A stretch of DNA of 45,204 nt from Crocinitomicaceae bacterium (GTDB taxonomy: Bacteria > Bacteroidota > Bacteroidia > Flavobacteriales_D > Crocinitomicaceae): the NCBI GenBank assembly GCA_025210175.1, contig JAOASF010000100.1:1-45204 (forward strand), in the 5' to 3' direction. Position 1 is the first letter of the stretch. Every line of letters starts with the position of its first letter. Position numbers and translations under genes: made by a program. This document shows positions 8,068-16,770 of this stretch, piece by piece. The notes beneath the pieces are model-generated. The model saw only the letters and a list, made by a program, of their open reading frames with translations, was not told where the DNA came from and ran no database searches.

Positions 8068-10128
8068 ATGTCAGACAACAACAAAAAGAAGAAAAGTCCC
8101 TTCAGCATTTATTGGATATACACCATTATTGTCATTGCAATAATCGGTTTCCAATTTTACATGCAATCCAATTCGAATGCCAAGATCAATTCGCAGGCTA
8201 CGTTTTTTGAATTAGCAGAAGAGGGTTATATCAAGGATGTAGAAATCGTCAACAAGGCTCGAGTTGATTTCCACCTGAACGAAGACGGTAAGGAGTTCAT
8301 TGTTGAGGCCGAAAAGTCAGAATTCAAGAAAATGAAACAGGCTCTTGAAGGTGGCGGTAGAATGAAAAAATCCAACCCAAAATACGAACTAGACATTGTA
8401 GATGCGGGAAATTTTGAATCGAGGTTAAACGAAGTAAATGCCAACTTAAAAACGGCAGGCAAAACGGCCATTCCGTATGAGCCTAAAGAAGAAGTCAATA
8501 TCTGGGGAGGAATTCTAAGCTTCCTATTGCCTTTGGTGATCATTTTGGTCATTTGGATGTTGGTTATGCGCCGCATGACAGGTGGTTCAGGAGGTGGTCC
8601 TGGCGGGCAAATTTTCAATATTGGAAAATCGCGTGCACAGATTTACGAAAAGGGAAAATCTACCAACGTTACCTTTAAAGATGTAGCCGGTTTGGAAGGA
8701 GCAAAAGAGGAGGTACAAGAAATTGTTGAATTCCTCAAAAACCCTTCTCGTTATACAGAATTAGGTGCTAAGATTCCAAAAGGAGCACTTTTGGTAGGGC
8801 CTCCAGGAACGGGTAAAACATTGCTAGCGAAAGCTGTGGCAGGTGAGGCTCAAGTTCCTTTCTTCTCACTTTCTGGATCTGATTTCGTAGAAATGTTTGT
8901 TGGTGTAGGTGCATCTCGTGTTCGCGACTTATTCAAGCAAGCCAAGGAAAAAGCTCCAGCCATCATCTTCATTGATGAGATCGATGCGATTGGACGAGCT
9001 CGTGGTAAAAACAATAGCTTTGGTTCGAATGACGAAAGAGAGAATACCTTGAATCAATTGTTGACCGAAATGGATGGCTTTGGGACCAACTCAGGTGTCA
9101 TCATTCTTGCGGCAACCAACCGAGCGGATGTATTGGATAGCGCCTTGATGCGTGCAGGTCGTTTTGATCGTCAAATTTATGTGGACATGCCAGACTTGAA
9201 TGAGCGCAAGGAAATATTTGCCGTTCACCTCAAGCCTATCAAATTGGAGAAGAATTTGGATGTTGACTTCTTGGCCAAACAAACCCCTGGTTTCTCAGGA
9301 GCAGACATTGCCAATTTGTGTAATGAAGCTGCCTTAATCGCCGCTCGAAAAGCTAAAAAAGCTGTCGAAAAACAAGACTTCTTGGATGCAGTAGATCGAA
9401 TTATCGGTGGTCTTGAAAAGAAAAACAAAATCATTACCAAGGAGGAAAAAAGGGCAATTGCCTTTCACGAAGCTGGTCACGCTACCACAAGTTGGCTTTT
9501 GAAATACGCTCATCCGCTTGTAAAAGTAACCATCGTTCCTCGCGGACGATCTTTGGGTGCTGCTTGGTACTTGCCGGAAGAAAGAAGCATTACTACGACG
9601 GAGCAAATCTTGGACGAAATGTGTTCTGCTTTGGGTGGACGCGCAGCTGAAGAAATCATCTTCGGGAAAATTTCAACAGGTGCCTTGAGTGATTTGGAAA
9701 AAGTTACCAAGCAAGCCTATGCCATGGTTTCGATGTATGGTTTGAACAACCGCATTGGTAATATTTCTTATTACGATAGCCAGGGTCAAAACTCATTTGT
9801 AAAGCCTTATTCAGAAGAAACAGCCCGCGTTATTGATGAGGAGGTGAGCAAGATGATTGAGGAACAGTATGTTCGCGCCAAGAACATCTTGTTGGAAAAC
9901 AAGGACAAACTGACGATGTTGGCCGAAAAATTACTGACTTCAGAAGTTATCTTCAAAGAAGACCTTGAAGCCATTTTTGGAGAAAGGCAATGGTCTGAAA
10001 TAGACGAAAATCCAATCCAAGAAGAAATACTTTTGGCAGAAAATTCAATACCTTCAGAAGAAAAAAAAGAAGATGGGGTTTCTGAAAAAGATATGGAACA
10101 AGATTCAAGCAGCGAGTCAGCTGAATGA
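8068..10128 (+). CDS. ftsH: ATP-dependent zinc metalloprotease FtsH
   Basis: This 686-residue inner-membrane AAA+ protease degrades misfolded membrane proteins and selected soluble regulators. One transmembrane helix lies near residues 12-32 and a second near 147-167, flanking a periplasmic domain, followed by a Gly-rich linker. Walker A GPPGTGKT is at 244-251, Walker B FIDEID around 301-306, and the second region of homology ends in GRFDR. The zinc-site motif HEAGH is at 467-471. The C-terminal 40 residues are acidic and look disordered ([16 protein letters not shown]), and their coding sequence overlaps the next gene by 56 bases. Length and motif order are complete. Confidence 0.97.
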   Translation: MSDNNKKKKSPFSIYWIYTIIVIAIIGFQFYMQSNSNAKINSQATFFELAEEGYIKDVEIVNKARVDFHLNEDGKEFIVEAEKSEFKKMKQALEGGGRMKKSNPKYELDIVDAGNFESRLNEVNANLKTAGKTAIPYEPKEEVNIWGGILSFLLPLVIILVIWMLVMRRMTGGSGGGPGGQIFNIGKSRAQIYEKGKSTNVTFKDVAGLEGAKEEVQEIVEFLKNPSRYTELGAKIPKGALLVGPPGTGKTLLAKAVAGEAQVPFFSLSGSDFVEMFVGVGASRVRDLFKQAKEKAPAIIFIDEIDAIGRARGKNNSFGSNDERENTLNQLLTEMDGFGTNSGVIILAATNRADVLDSALMRAGRFDRQIYVDMPDLNERKEIFAVHLKPIKLEKNLDVDFLAKQTPGFSGADIANLCNEAALIAARKAKKAVEKQDFLDAVDRIIGGLEKKNKIITKEEKRAIAFHEAGHATTSWLLKYAHPLVKVTIVPRGRSLGAAWYLPEERSITTTEQILDEMCSALGGRAAEEIIFGKISTGALSDLEKVTKQAYAMVSMYGLNNRIGNISYYDSQGQNSFVKPYSEETARVIDEEVSKMIEEQYVRAKNILLENKDKLTMLAEKLLTSEVIFKEDLEAIFGERQWSEIDENPIQEEILLAENSIPSEEKKEDGVSEKDMEQDSSSESAE

Positions 10129-10345
10129 TTTAAAGTTCGTAACTGATTCCGGATGGATCTCCATCTATCAGTGTTCGGACATTTATTCAGCCAAAATCCG
10201 CAAACTCAAGTTAGAAGAGGAAGGAATAGAAGTTCGTGTTTTGAACCAAATCGATTCCTCTTATAATGCCTTTGGTTACATACAATTACATGTTCGAAGA
10301 GAAAAAGAAGAACAGGTAAAAAAAATACTCGATTCATTCGAATGA
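10073..10345 (+). CDS. Small DUF2007-like (putative signal-transducing) protein
   Basis: This 90-residue protein begins inside the FtsH tail. After a basic amphipathic N-terminus, the segment from WISIYQCSDIYSAKIRKLKLEEEGIEV to VRREKEEQVKKILDSF has the strand-helix-strand pattern of DUF2007 proteins, which resemble a small ferredoxin-like or PII-like fold. Function is not established. The 56-base overlap with ftsH and the ATGA overlap with cdsA show strong translational coupling. The frame is clearly coding, since the conserved part lies outside the overlap. Confidence 0.75.
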   Translation: MGFLKKIWNKIQAASQLNDLKFVTDSGWISIYQCSDIYSAKIRKLKLEEEGIEVRVLNQIDSSYNAFGYIQLHVRREKEEQVKKILDSFE

Positions 10346-11181
10346 ACAACTTAATTACTCGCGCAATAACCGGTTCTGTATTCGTTGTAGCGATCATCGC
10401 TGCGCTGTGGTTTGGAACCATATCTACCGTTCTCCTTTTCTCCTTGTTTACCGTTTTGGGATTGATTGAGTTCTACAAGCTTTTCCACCAACATAAGAGC
10501 ATCGCTGTGAGCTGGAAATTTGCCTCCTTTATTGGCGTATTGAGCTTCGGTATTCTTTGTGCAACGTTCTTGGATTGGACGCCCAACATCCTTTTGTACT
10601 TTTTGATTCCCATTCTTTTTGTCAACATGTTGGCCGAATTGTGGCGCAAGCAAGAAGAACCTATTTATAACATTGCGGTGCAAATGTTAGGCTTTATCTA
10701 CATTGTAATTCCCTTCTTTTTGATGGTGATGCTCAATCAACAAAGCACGCACGACATGCCTAGAGCAATTGGCATGTTTCTTCTCATTTGGACCAACGAT
10801 TCATTCGCCTATTTATCGGGGCGTTTATTCGGTAAAACGAAGTTGTTTGAACGTATTTCTCCCAAAAAGACCTGGGAAGGAACCATCGGAGGTGGACTTC
10901 TAACCATTTTGGTGGCTACCCTACTGGCGTTTTTCTATAACGACAAACAAGATTTGGTTTTTTGGATCGTTGCAGCAGCAATTGTGGTTCCTTGTAGTGT
11001 TTTGGGCGATTTACTAGAATCCTTGTTCAAACGAAACTTGAACATCAAAGACAGCGGTAATATTTTGCCTGGTCACGGCGGTATTCTCGATCGCTTTGAT
11101 GCGGCCATCTTTACTGTTCCTTTCTACTTTTGCTGGTCTCTATTTTATGCCTATTATTCAGGTGATATTTTGCATTTTTAA
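10342..11181 (+). CDS. cdsA: Phosphatidate cytidylyltransferase (CDP-diglyceride synthase)
   Basis: This 279-residue integral membrane enzyme makes CDP-diacylglycerol from phosphatidate and CTP, the branch point of phospholipid synthesis. About seven or eight hydrophobic segments are visible. The C-terminal signature is intact: SVLGDLLESLFKRNLNIKDS then LPGHGGILDRFDA, matching the family S-x8-KR-x3-K-D-x-G-x3-PGHGG-x2-DR-x-D. An upstream KKTWEGTIGG motif is also typical. It overlaps the DUF2007-like gene by four bases (ATGA) and is the last gene of the operon. Confidence 0.96.
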   Translation: MNNLITRAITGSVFVVAIIAALWFGTISTVLLFSLFTVLGLIEFYKLFHQHKSIAVSWKFASFIGVLSFGILCATFLDWTPNILLYFLIPILFVNMLAELWRKQEEPIYNIAVQMLGFIYIVIPFFLMVMLNQQSTHDMPRAIGMFLLIWTNDSFAYLSGRLFGKTKLFERISPKKTWEGTIGGGLLTILVATLLAFFYNDKQDLVFWIVAAAIVVPCSVLGDLLESLFKRNLNIKDSGNILPGHGGILDRFDAAIFTVPFYFCWSLFYAYYSGDILHF

Positions 11182-11203
11182 CTTTTAAAAAAGCACCAAT
11201 CTG

Positions 11204-11215
11204 CGTAACATTACG
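11204..11215. repeat. Short inverted repeat CGTAA-CA-TTACG
   Basis: A five-base inverted repeat with a two-base centre sits between cdsA and the lysine-rich peptide gene, 28 bases before the peptide's ATG. It could be an operator half-site pair, but it is short enough to occur by chance. No clear -7 box was found for the peptide gene. Confidence 0.2.
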
Positions 11216-11242
11216 TTGTTTACTAAAACAATATTGACAATT

Positions 11243-11461
11243 ATGAAAAAAGTAGTTCTAGCATTAGCCCTATCGTTTGGATTCGGCTTGATTTCCAATA
11301 CTGTAATGGCTGCTGACAATTCTGTAAACACAGAAGTTCGTCACGACTCCAAAGAAAAAAAGGAGAAAAAGAAAAAGAAGAAAAAGAAAAAAGCAGACTC
11401 ATGTACGACCAACGGAGAGAAAAAATCTTGTTGCGCACACGGCTCTGAAAAGAAAAACTAA
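11243..11461 (+). CDS. Small exported lysine-rich, cysteine-containing protein
   Basis: This 72-residue protein is started at ATG 11243 (MKKVVLALALSFGFGLISN), the start that gives a clean signal peptide; upstream in-frame codons to 11216 add no conserved-looking sequence. Cleavage is predicted after VMA at about residue 23. The mature part of about 49 residues is nearly all charged: a KEKKEKKKKKKKKK run around residues 42-55, then SCTTNGEKKSCCAHG with three cysteines and a histidine. I recognise no family. Plausible roles are binding of polyanions on the cell surface or of metal through the C-C-x-H cluster, but these are guesses. A strong terminator follows, which supports expression as its own unit. 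Confidence 0.7.
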   Translation: MKKVVLALALSFGFGLISNTVMAADNSVNTEVRHDSKEKKEKKKKKKKKKADSCTTNGEKKSCCAHGSEKKN

Positions 11462-11481
11462 GAAAGATAATTCAACAAAAT

Positions 11482-11508
11482 AGGCGTCCAATGGGCGCCT
11501 TTTATTTT
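11482..11508 (+). terminator. Intrinsic terminator after the lysine-rich peptide gene
   Basis: AGGCGTCC-AAT-GGGCGCCT forms an eight-base-pair stem (one T-G wobble) with a three-base loop, followed directly by TTTATTTT. It lies 20 bases after the stop codon and before the convergent xth stop. Confidence 0.85.
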
Positions 11509-11518
11509 GTCTTGTATA

Positions 11519-12280
11519 TTAATCTTTTATCTGAATAAAGACTGGACAATGATCTGATCCATGAATTTCATTCAGGATACTCGCTTCTTCCACTTGATCT
11601 AAGAATGACTCAGAAACCAAAAAGTAGTCAATCCGCCAGCCAATGTTCTTGAAACGAGCACCAGCTCTGTAGCTCCACCAGGAGTATTTTTCCTTCGTCG
11701 GGTGAAAATGTCGGTACGTATCTACCAACCCATTGGCAACATAGGTGTCCATTCCATCGATTTCCTCTTGCATATATCCGGCCGCCTTGTTGTAATTGGG
11801 TTTTGGTCTTGCCAAATCGATATCCTTGTGCGCTACATTAAAGTCTCCGCATACTACAACAGGCTTCTTTTTTTCCAAATTTTTCAAGTAAGCCAAGAAA
11901 TCCTTGTCCCATTGCTGACGATATTCCAATCTCGCCAACGCACTTCCAGAATTGGGAACGTATACAGTGATCAAGTAAAAGTTATCGTACTCAGCACAAA
12001 TAACGCGACCTTCTTTATCGTGCTCCTCGATTCCGATGTCATACGTCACCGATAAAGGTTCCGTTTTACTCAAAATAGCCGTTCCCGAATATCCTTTTCT
12101 TTCCGCCTCATTCACAAACACATGGTATCCCAATTCTTCAACAGCGTGCTTCACTTGCTCGCCTGTTGCCTTCGTTTCCTGCAAACAAATAACATCCGCA
12201 TCCTCCTTTTGCATGTCGGGGATGAAGTCCTTTTTCGTTATTGCACGAATACCATTAACATTGAAAGAAATAATTTTCAT
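11519..12280 (-). CDS. xth: Exodeoxyribonuclease III (Xth/ExoA family AP endonuclease)
   Basis: This 253-residue enzyme repairs abasic sites and trims 3' ends in base-excision repair. The family motifs run in order: NVNGIRA at residues 7-13, LQETKA near 33, a Y-x-V-P-N-S-G segment near 107, GDFNVAHKDID near 144-154, and the terminal GSDHCPV with the catalytic Asp-His pair. Length is normal. A -7 box lies exactly four bases before the ATG, so its mRNA is predicted to be leaderless. It diverges from mutS2, which has the same arrangement. Confidence 0.95.
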   Translation of the reverse strand: MKIISFNVNGIRAITKKDFIPDMQKEDADVICLQETKATGEQVKHAVEELGYHVFVNEAERKGYSGTAILSKTEPLSVTYDIGIEEHDKEGRVICAEYDNFYLITVYVPNSGSALARLEYRQQWDKDFLAYLKNLEKKKPVVVCGDFNVAHKDIDLARPKPNYNKAAGYMQEEIDGMDTYVANGLVDTYRHFHPTKEKYSWWSYRAGARFKNIGWRIDYFLVSESFLDQVEEASILNEIHGSDHCPVFIQIKD

Positions 12281-12284
12281 AATA

Positions 12285-12292
12285 CAAGTTTA
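12285..12292 (-). promoter_or_regulatory. -7 promoter box for xth, leaderless geometry
   Basis: On the minus strand TAAACTTG (one mismatch to TAnnTTTG) is followed by TATT and the xth ATG. The four-base spacing is the same as at five other genes here, which supports the call despite the mismatch. Confidence 0.5.
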
Positions 12293-12342
12293 ATCAATCA
12301 AAAGGACTTAGCATATCATAGTGTAGAGAAACTCAGACTCAT

Positions 12343-12350
12343 TAAATTTG
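12343..12350 (+). promoter_or_regulatory. -7 promoter box for mutS2, leaderless geometry
   Basis: TAAATTTG matches TAnnTTTG exactly and is followed by TGCC and the mutS2 ATG. A transcript starting at the usual distance would begin at or next to the start codon. No TTG is found at the -33 position. Confidence 0.65.
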
Positions 12351-12354
12351 TGCC

Positions 12355-14481
12355 ATGCAAAAACAAAGGGGGTCCATAGACGAACAAACCATTCACGATC
12401 TTGAATTCAGCACTATCCGCGAATGGCTGACGCAATATGCCCTCGGGACAACGGCCAAAAATCGTTTGGAAAAACTGGTCCCATCCACGCATAAAGAGGA
12501 AATTGAAGAGGAGTTAAATAAGGTTTTTGAATACCTCTCCATTCGAGAACAAGGAGAAAACCTACCCGCACTTGATTTTGAAGAATTAACCGCCGAACTA
12601 AAAACGCTACCGATCAGAAACGCTGTGTTAACAGCTGAAGGTTTCATACGAATTCACCAAGCCAGTTCGTTGGTCAATCGTTTGCTGTATTTCATGGACA
12701 AACGAGAGAAGGATTACCCACATCTTTTCGCTTTGTTTAACGAGGTTGAATACACCAAGGAAATCGTTGAACACATTGAAAAAATCTTTGATAGAAAGGG
12801 TGAAATCAAGGACGATGCCTCGGAAAAACTGATGGAAATCCGTGGGAATTTGCGTTCCACAAAAGACCGAATAAACAAGAATTTCGAAAGAGAAATCCGC
12901 AAGTTGTCCAAGGAGAATGTTCTCGGCGACACCAAGGAGGCCTTTGTAAACGAAAGAAGGGTGCTCACTATTTTATCCTCTCACAAAAGAAAGATTGAAG
13001 GAAATGTGGTGGGTTCGAGCAAATCAGGTTCATTGACCTTCGTTGAACCAGCTGTGAATGTGGAGTTGAACCGAGAATACGACATCCTCTTAGACGAGGA
13101 AAGACGTGAAATTCGCGAAATTCTAAAGAAATTAACCGCCATTATCAGCTCCTATCTCCCTCTCATAGCGGCATATCAAGTATTGCTTACGGAGATGGAC
13201 TTCGTGCACGCCAAGATGAAACTTGCGCAGCAATTACAGGCCAGCAAACCCAATATCAACGAAGACAACACCCTCGAGCTCATTGATGCCTTCCACCCCA
13301 TTCTATGGAAAAACAACCAAGAACTAAAGAAGCCCACTTTTCCGCAGCGGATTAAGATGGATACGTTTTCCCGAATGTTGGTCATTTCAGGTCCCAATGC
13401 CGGTGGAAAGAGTATTACTTTAAAAACTGTAGGTCTTCTACAATTGATGCTTCAAGCAGGACTGCTAGTACCTGTTCACCCAAACAGCAAGTTTTTCATT
13501 TTCCAGAAAATATTGAGCGACATTGGTGACAATCAAAGTATCGCCAATGAGTTGAGTACATACTCCTATCGCTTGAAGCGAATGAAACACTTCTTGGAGA
13601 TTACCAACCGCCGAACTTTGTTGTTGCTAGACGAGTTCGGAACAGGATCAGACCCCGATTTGGGTGGAGCCTTGGCTGAAATATTTTTCGAAGAACTCTA
13701 TAATCGGAAAGCCTTTGGGGTGATCACAACGCACTATGCCAATATCAAATTAAAGGCGGATCAACTGCGCAATGCTGTGAATGGTTGTATGTTGTTTGAC
13801 ACAGAAACCCTAGCTCCCTTGTTCAAATTTAACACCGGTCAGCCTGGTAGTAGCTTCACTTTTGAGGTGGCCCAAATCAATGGAATTCCGCAAGAAATCA
13901 TCGATAAGGCCAAAGGCAGAATTAACAACGAAAAACTGCAAATGGATCAATTACTCCTGGAATTGCAGCGCGAAAAAACCTATCTCGAAAAACTGAACCA
14001 AGAGCACATAGAGGCACAAGAAACCGCACAAAAGGCCTATCGCGATTACACCCAAAAGAAAACACAATTAGAAAGCAAAAGTGCGTCCTTGCAAAATACC
14101 ATTGATCAAAACAATCGCTTTGTGGTACTGGGCAAAAAAATGGCTGGTTTTGTTGACCGTTTCACCATCAAGTCGCGCAAAAAAGGAGCCAATACCGAAG
14201 TACTCAACGACCTTACGAAGTTTTTGAAAATTGAAAAGACGAAGTTGGAAGAAATAAAGCTTCAAAAACAAGTCGTAAAAGCCGTCAAAAAGAAAGCCGC
14301 AAAGGCCAAGCCTGAGGTAGATCAACACCAGCGACATAAAATCAAAGAAGGATCGCAGGTAAAATTGATTAGTACAAAAAAATCGGGAACGGTGGAATCT
14401 GTGGCCGGAGATCAAATTACCGTTCTTTTCGGATTCATGAAAATGAAAGTAGACCGCAGCAAATTAACCTGGATACAATAA
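12355..14481 (+). CDS. mutS2: MutS2-family ATPase lacking the C-terminal Smr nuclease domain
   Basis: This 708-residue protein has the MutS2 order: N-terminal segment (HDLEFSTIREWLTQYA), core and clamp helices, then the ATPase with Walker A GPNAGGKS at 346-353 and Walker B LLLLDEFGTGSDPD around 423-436. A long coiled coil follows from about 520 to 590, then a basic Lys/Ala-rich stretch, and a short KOW-like beta region ends the protein (GSQVKLISTKKSGTVESVAG). Full-length MutS2 of Firmicutes is about 780 residues and ends in an Smr nuclease domain; none is present here, and the protein ends at a clean TAA. Family members act against recombination intermediates or on collided ribosomes. Which role this shorter form has is open. 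Confidence 0.92.
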   Translation: MQKQRGSIDEQTIHDLEFSTIREWLTQYALGTTAKNRLEKLVPSTHKEEIEEELNKVFEYLSIREQGENLPALDFEELTAELKTLPIRNAVLTAEGFIRIHQASSLVNRLLYFMDKREKDYPHLFALFNEVEYTKEIVEHIEKIFDRKGEIKDDASEKLMEIRGNLRSTKDRINKNFEREIRKLSKENVLGDTKEAFVNERRVLTILSSHKRKIEGNVVGSSKSGSLTFVEPAVNVELNREYDILLDEERREIREILKKLTAIISSYLPLIAAYQVLLTEMDFVHAKMKLAQQLQASKPNINEDNTLELIDAFHPILWKNNQELKKPTFPQRIKMDTFSRMLVISGPNAGGKSITLKTVGLLQLMLQAGLLVPVHPNSKFFIFQKILSDIGDNQSIANELSTYSYRLKRMKHFLEITNRRTLLLLDEFGTGSDPDLGGALAEIFFEELYNRKAFGVITTHYANIKLKADQLRNAVNGCMLFDTETLAPLFKFNTGQPGSSFTFEVAQINGIPQEIIDKAKGRINNEKLQMDQLLLELQREKTYLEKLNQEHIEAQETAQKAYRDYTQKKTQLESKSASLQNTIDQNNRFVVLGKKMAGFVDRFTIKSRKKGANTEVLNDLTKFLKIEKTKLEEIKLQKQVVKAVKKKAAKAKPEVDQHQRHKIKEGSQVKLISTKKSGTVESVAGDQITVLFGFMKMKVDRSKLTWIQ

Positions 14482-14483
14482 GA

Positions 14484-15560
14484 TCAACGCACAGCTCTTT
14501 TGTACAAGAGATAAGCAACGATGCAAAACAGAAGATTGGGCACCCACACAGCAATAATAGTTGGGAAACCAACATTCACAGCAGATACAGCCATAATTCG
14601 CATGGCAAAAATGTAGACAAAAACCAATCCCAAACCGATGGCAATGTTCACACCTATCCCACCTCGTTTTTTTCTGGAAGCCACGCTCACACCAATAATC
14701 GTAAGAACATAAGTTGCAAATGGCAAAGACGTCCTTTGGTACAATTCGATTTCGTATTTGGTAATATTCGGAGAGCCTTTTTCCCGTTCACGTCGTATAA
14801 AATCTTTCAACTCGGAATAATTCATTGCTTCAACAATGTTCTCCCGAGCCGCCATATCGTCTACCTTAAAATCGAAGGTAAATTCCCCTTCTTTTCCTTC
14901 TATTATTTCATCGCCGTCTTCTCGACATTTGCGTTCAAAATAATCGGTCAAAATCCACTTATTGGTCCCTGAAACGTTTTTGGCGTAACGCGATTTGAGA
15001 ATATAAGACAATTTGTTATCCGCGGTCCATTTCTCCAAAACAAAGTCATTGATCACACTGTCCGTTGCCTGGAAACTCGAAAAATACAGCACTCTATTGC
15101 CTGGAAACTCAGCATGGTAATCTTCCACGTGATGAGCGACTCTATAATATGCCTCTTCAAAATCCAAGCGGGCCTTGTTTGATGACGGTAAAATCAAGTG
15201 GTTCAAGATCAAGGAAATCACAGTCAGAATGGTCGCCGCAATCATGTAAGGCCTCAAAAAACGATTGAAAGGTCTCCCACTGTTCAAAATGGGAATGATT
15301 TCGGTGTCTTGCGCCATTTTGGCTGTAAACCAAATCACAGCCAAGAAAATAATCATGGAAGAATAAGTATTGCCGTAGTACAGAATAAAATTGACGTAGT
15401 ACTGCGAAAATATATCGACCATGGGCGCTTGGTTGTCGATAAACTCTCCCAAGCGTTCAGATATGTCGAAAACCATGGACAGCAACATGATCACTCCCAA
15501 CATAAAGAAGAAAGTGGTCAAGAACTTTCGGATGATATATTTATCGAGTATACTCAGCAT
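14484..15560 (-). CDS. LptF/LptG family permease
   Basis: This 358-residue inner-membrane protein of the YjgP/YjgQ family is a membrane half of the ABC exporter that lifts lipopolysaccharide to the periplasmic bridge. Three N-terminal hydrophobic segments (about 12-35, 52-75, 100-120), a periplasmic beta-rich domain at about 130-265, and three C-terminal hydrophobic segments (about 275-355) follow the family plan. The start MLSILDKYIIRKFLTTFFFM is characteristic (DRYIxRxFL). Whether it is LptF or LptG cannot be decided here. It starts immediately after the tgt stop with no gap, so the two genes form one operon. Confidence 0.9.
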   Translation of the reverse strand: MLSILDKYIIRKFLTTFFFMLGVIMLLSMVFDISERLGEFIDNQAPMVDIFSQYYVNFILYYGNTYSSMIIFLAVIWFTAKMAQDTEIIPILNSGRPFNRFLRPYMIAATILTVISLILNHLILPSSNKARLDFEEAYYRVAHHVEDYHAEFPGNRVLYFSSFQATDSVINDFVLEKWTADNKLSYILKSRYAKNVSGTNKWILTDYFERKCREDGDEIIEGKEGEFTFDFKVDDMAARENIVEAMNYSELKDFIRREREKGSPNITKYEIELYQRTSLPFATYVLTIIGVSVASRKKRGGIGVNIAIGLGLVFVYIFAMRIMAVSAVNVGFPTIIAVWVPNLLFCIVAYLLYKRAVR

Positions 15561-16691
15561 TTACAGTCGATTGCGCAATTTGGGCATCATGTAGTTTTTC
15601 CAAGATGTGAACTCGCCAGCAAGGATTTTTTCACGCGCCGTTTTAACTAGCCAGAGGTAAAATCCAAGGTTGTGTATGGTGGCAATTTGCATTCCCAATG
15701 CTTCTTGAGACTTCATCAGGTGACGCAAATATGCTTTGCTATATACCTGATCGGCACCTGTAATACCATTGGGGTCAAGCGGACTAAAGTCCTTTTCCCA
15801 TTTTTGGTTTTTGATATTGATTATTCCTTCAGAAGTAAAAAGCATCCCGTGTCGCGCATTTCGTGAAGGCATCACACAGTCGAACATATCAATACCCAAC
15901 GAAATACACTCCAAAATATTGGCAGGTGTTCCTACTCCCATTAAATAACGCGGTTTTTCGGTGGGCAACACATTCGCTACCAAATCTGTCATAGCGTACA
16001 ACTCCTCTTCGGGTTCGCCAACCGATAGTCCCCCTATGGCATTACCGATCGCATCATGGCTGGCTATAGCTTCCGCCGATTCCAGGCGCAAATCTTTGTA
16101 AACGCTTCCTTGTACGATCGGGAAAAGTGCTTGCTGATGACCATAAAGCGGTTCCGTTTGATCCATTCTGTCGAAACAGCGTTTCAACCAACGATGCGTC
16201 ATGTGAATGGACTTTTTGGCGTATTTGTAATCGCACGGATAAGGCGTACATTCGTCAAAGGCCATGATGATATCGGCGCCTATTGAGCGTTGAATATCTA
16301 TGGCTTTTTCCGGAGTAAAGAAATGGTAACTACCATCGATGTGCGATTGAAACTTCACGCCGTCTTCAGTTATTTTATTGGAATTAGAAAGTGAATAAAC
16401 CTGATACCCACCACTATCCGTTAATATCGGTCGCTCCCAATTCATGAACTGGTGTAAGCCGCCGGCAGCTTCAATCACCTCCATACCTGGTCGCATATAC
16501 AGATGATAGGTATTCCCAAGAATAATTTGCGCCTCTATTTCCTCGCGTAATTCTTGTTGGTGAACCCCCTTCACGGTACCCTGTGTACCCACGGGCATGA
16601 ATATCGGTGTTTCTATCACACCGTGATCCGTGTGGAATTCACCAGCTCTTGCTTTTGACTGGCTATCTGTGTGCTTCAGGTCGAAGTGCAT
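15561..16691 (-). CDS. tgt: tRNA-guanine transglycosylase, with the zinc-site cysteines replaced
   Basis: This 376-residue enzyme exchanges guanine-34 for the queuosine precursor in GU(N) tRNAs. It has the TGT motifs PVGTQGTVKG near residue 33, DSGGYQV near 93, MAFDECTPYP near 143, GGLSVGE, and GIDMFDCVMPSRNARHG with the catalytic Asp. In the usual C-terminal zinc site (D-P-x-C-x-C-x2-C then H) this protein reads DPNGITGADQ: the three Cys are Gly, Thr and Asp, while the His of IHNLGFY is kept. The frame extends upstream to a TTG inside the promoter box, but ATG 16691 (MHFDLKHTD) is the family start. Confidence 0.94.
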   Translation of the reverse strand: MHFDLKHTDSQSKARAGEFHTDHGVIETPIFMPVGTQGTVKGVHQQELREEIEAQIILGNTYHLYMRPGMEVIEAAGGLHQFMNWERPILTDSGGYQVYSLSNSNKITEDGVKFQSHIDGSYHFFTPEKAIDIQRSIGADIIMAFDECTPYPCDYKYAKKSIHMTHRWLKRCFDRMDQTEPLYGHQQALFPIVQGSVYKDLRLESAEAIASHDAIGNAIGGLSVGEPEEELYAMTDLVANVLPTEKPRYLMGVGTPANILECISLGIDMFDCVMPSRNARHGMLFTSEGIINIKNQKWEKDFSPLDPNGITGADQVYSKAYLRHLMKSQEALGMQIATIHNLGFYLWLVKTAREKILAGEFTSWKNYMMPKLRNRL

Positions 16692-16715
16692 AAAGTTGTT
16701 GAAAAATAAACGCGG

Positions 16716-16723
16716 CAAAGATA
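16716..16723 (-). promoter_or_regulatory. -7 promoter box for the tgt-lptF/G operon
   Basis: On the minus strand TATCTTTG matches TAnnTTTG exactly and lies 24 bases before the tgt ATG at 16691. It gives a predicted leader of roughly 15-20 bases. The TTG within it is what extends the raw reading frame and is not a start. Confidence 0.5.
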
Positions 16724-16770
16724 TTTATATTTAATGAAGCGCCCCATCTTTGCTCAAACCTTTGGTATAG

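Noticed and set aside
12355..14481. Frameshift or truncation as the reason for the missing Smr domain of MutS2
   Set aside because: The frame ends in a normal stop with a complete KOW-like end, and the next gene starts two bases later on the other strand, so no remnant exists.
15198..15650. Plus-strand open frame of 150 codons
   Set aside because: It lies antisense to the LptF/G-type permease and the end of tgt. The product is rich in Gln, Asn and His without a fold-like pattern, typical of an antisense shadow.
16692..16718. TTG start adding nine residues to tgt
   Set aside because: The TTG lies within the TATCTTTG promoter box, and the family N-terminus begins at MHFDLKHTD.
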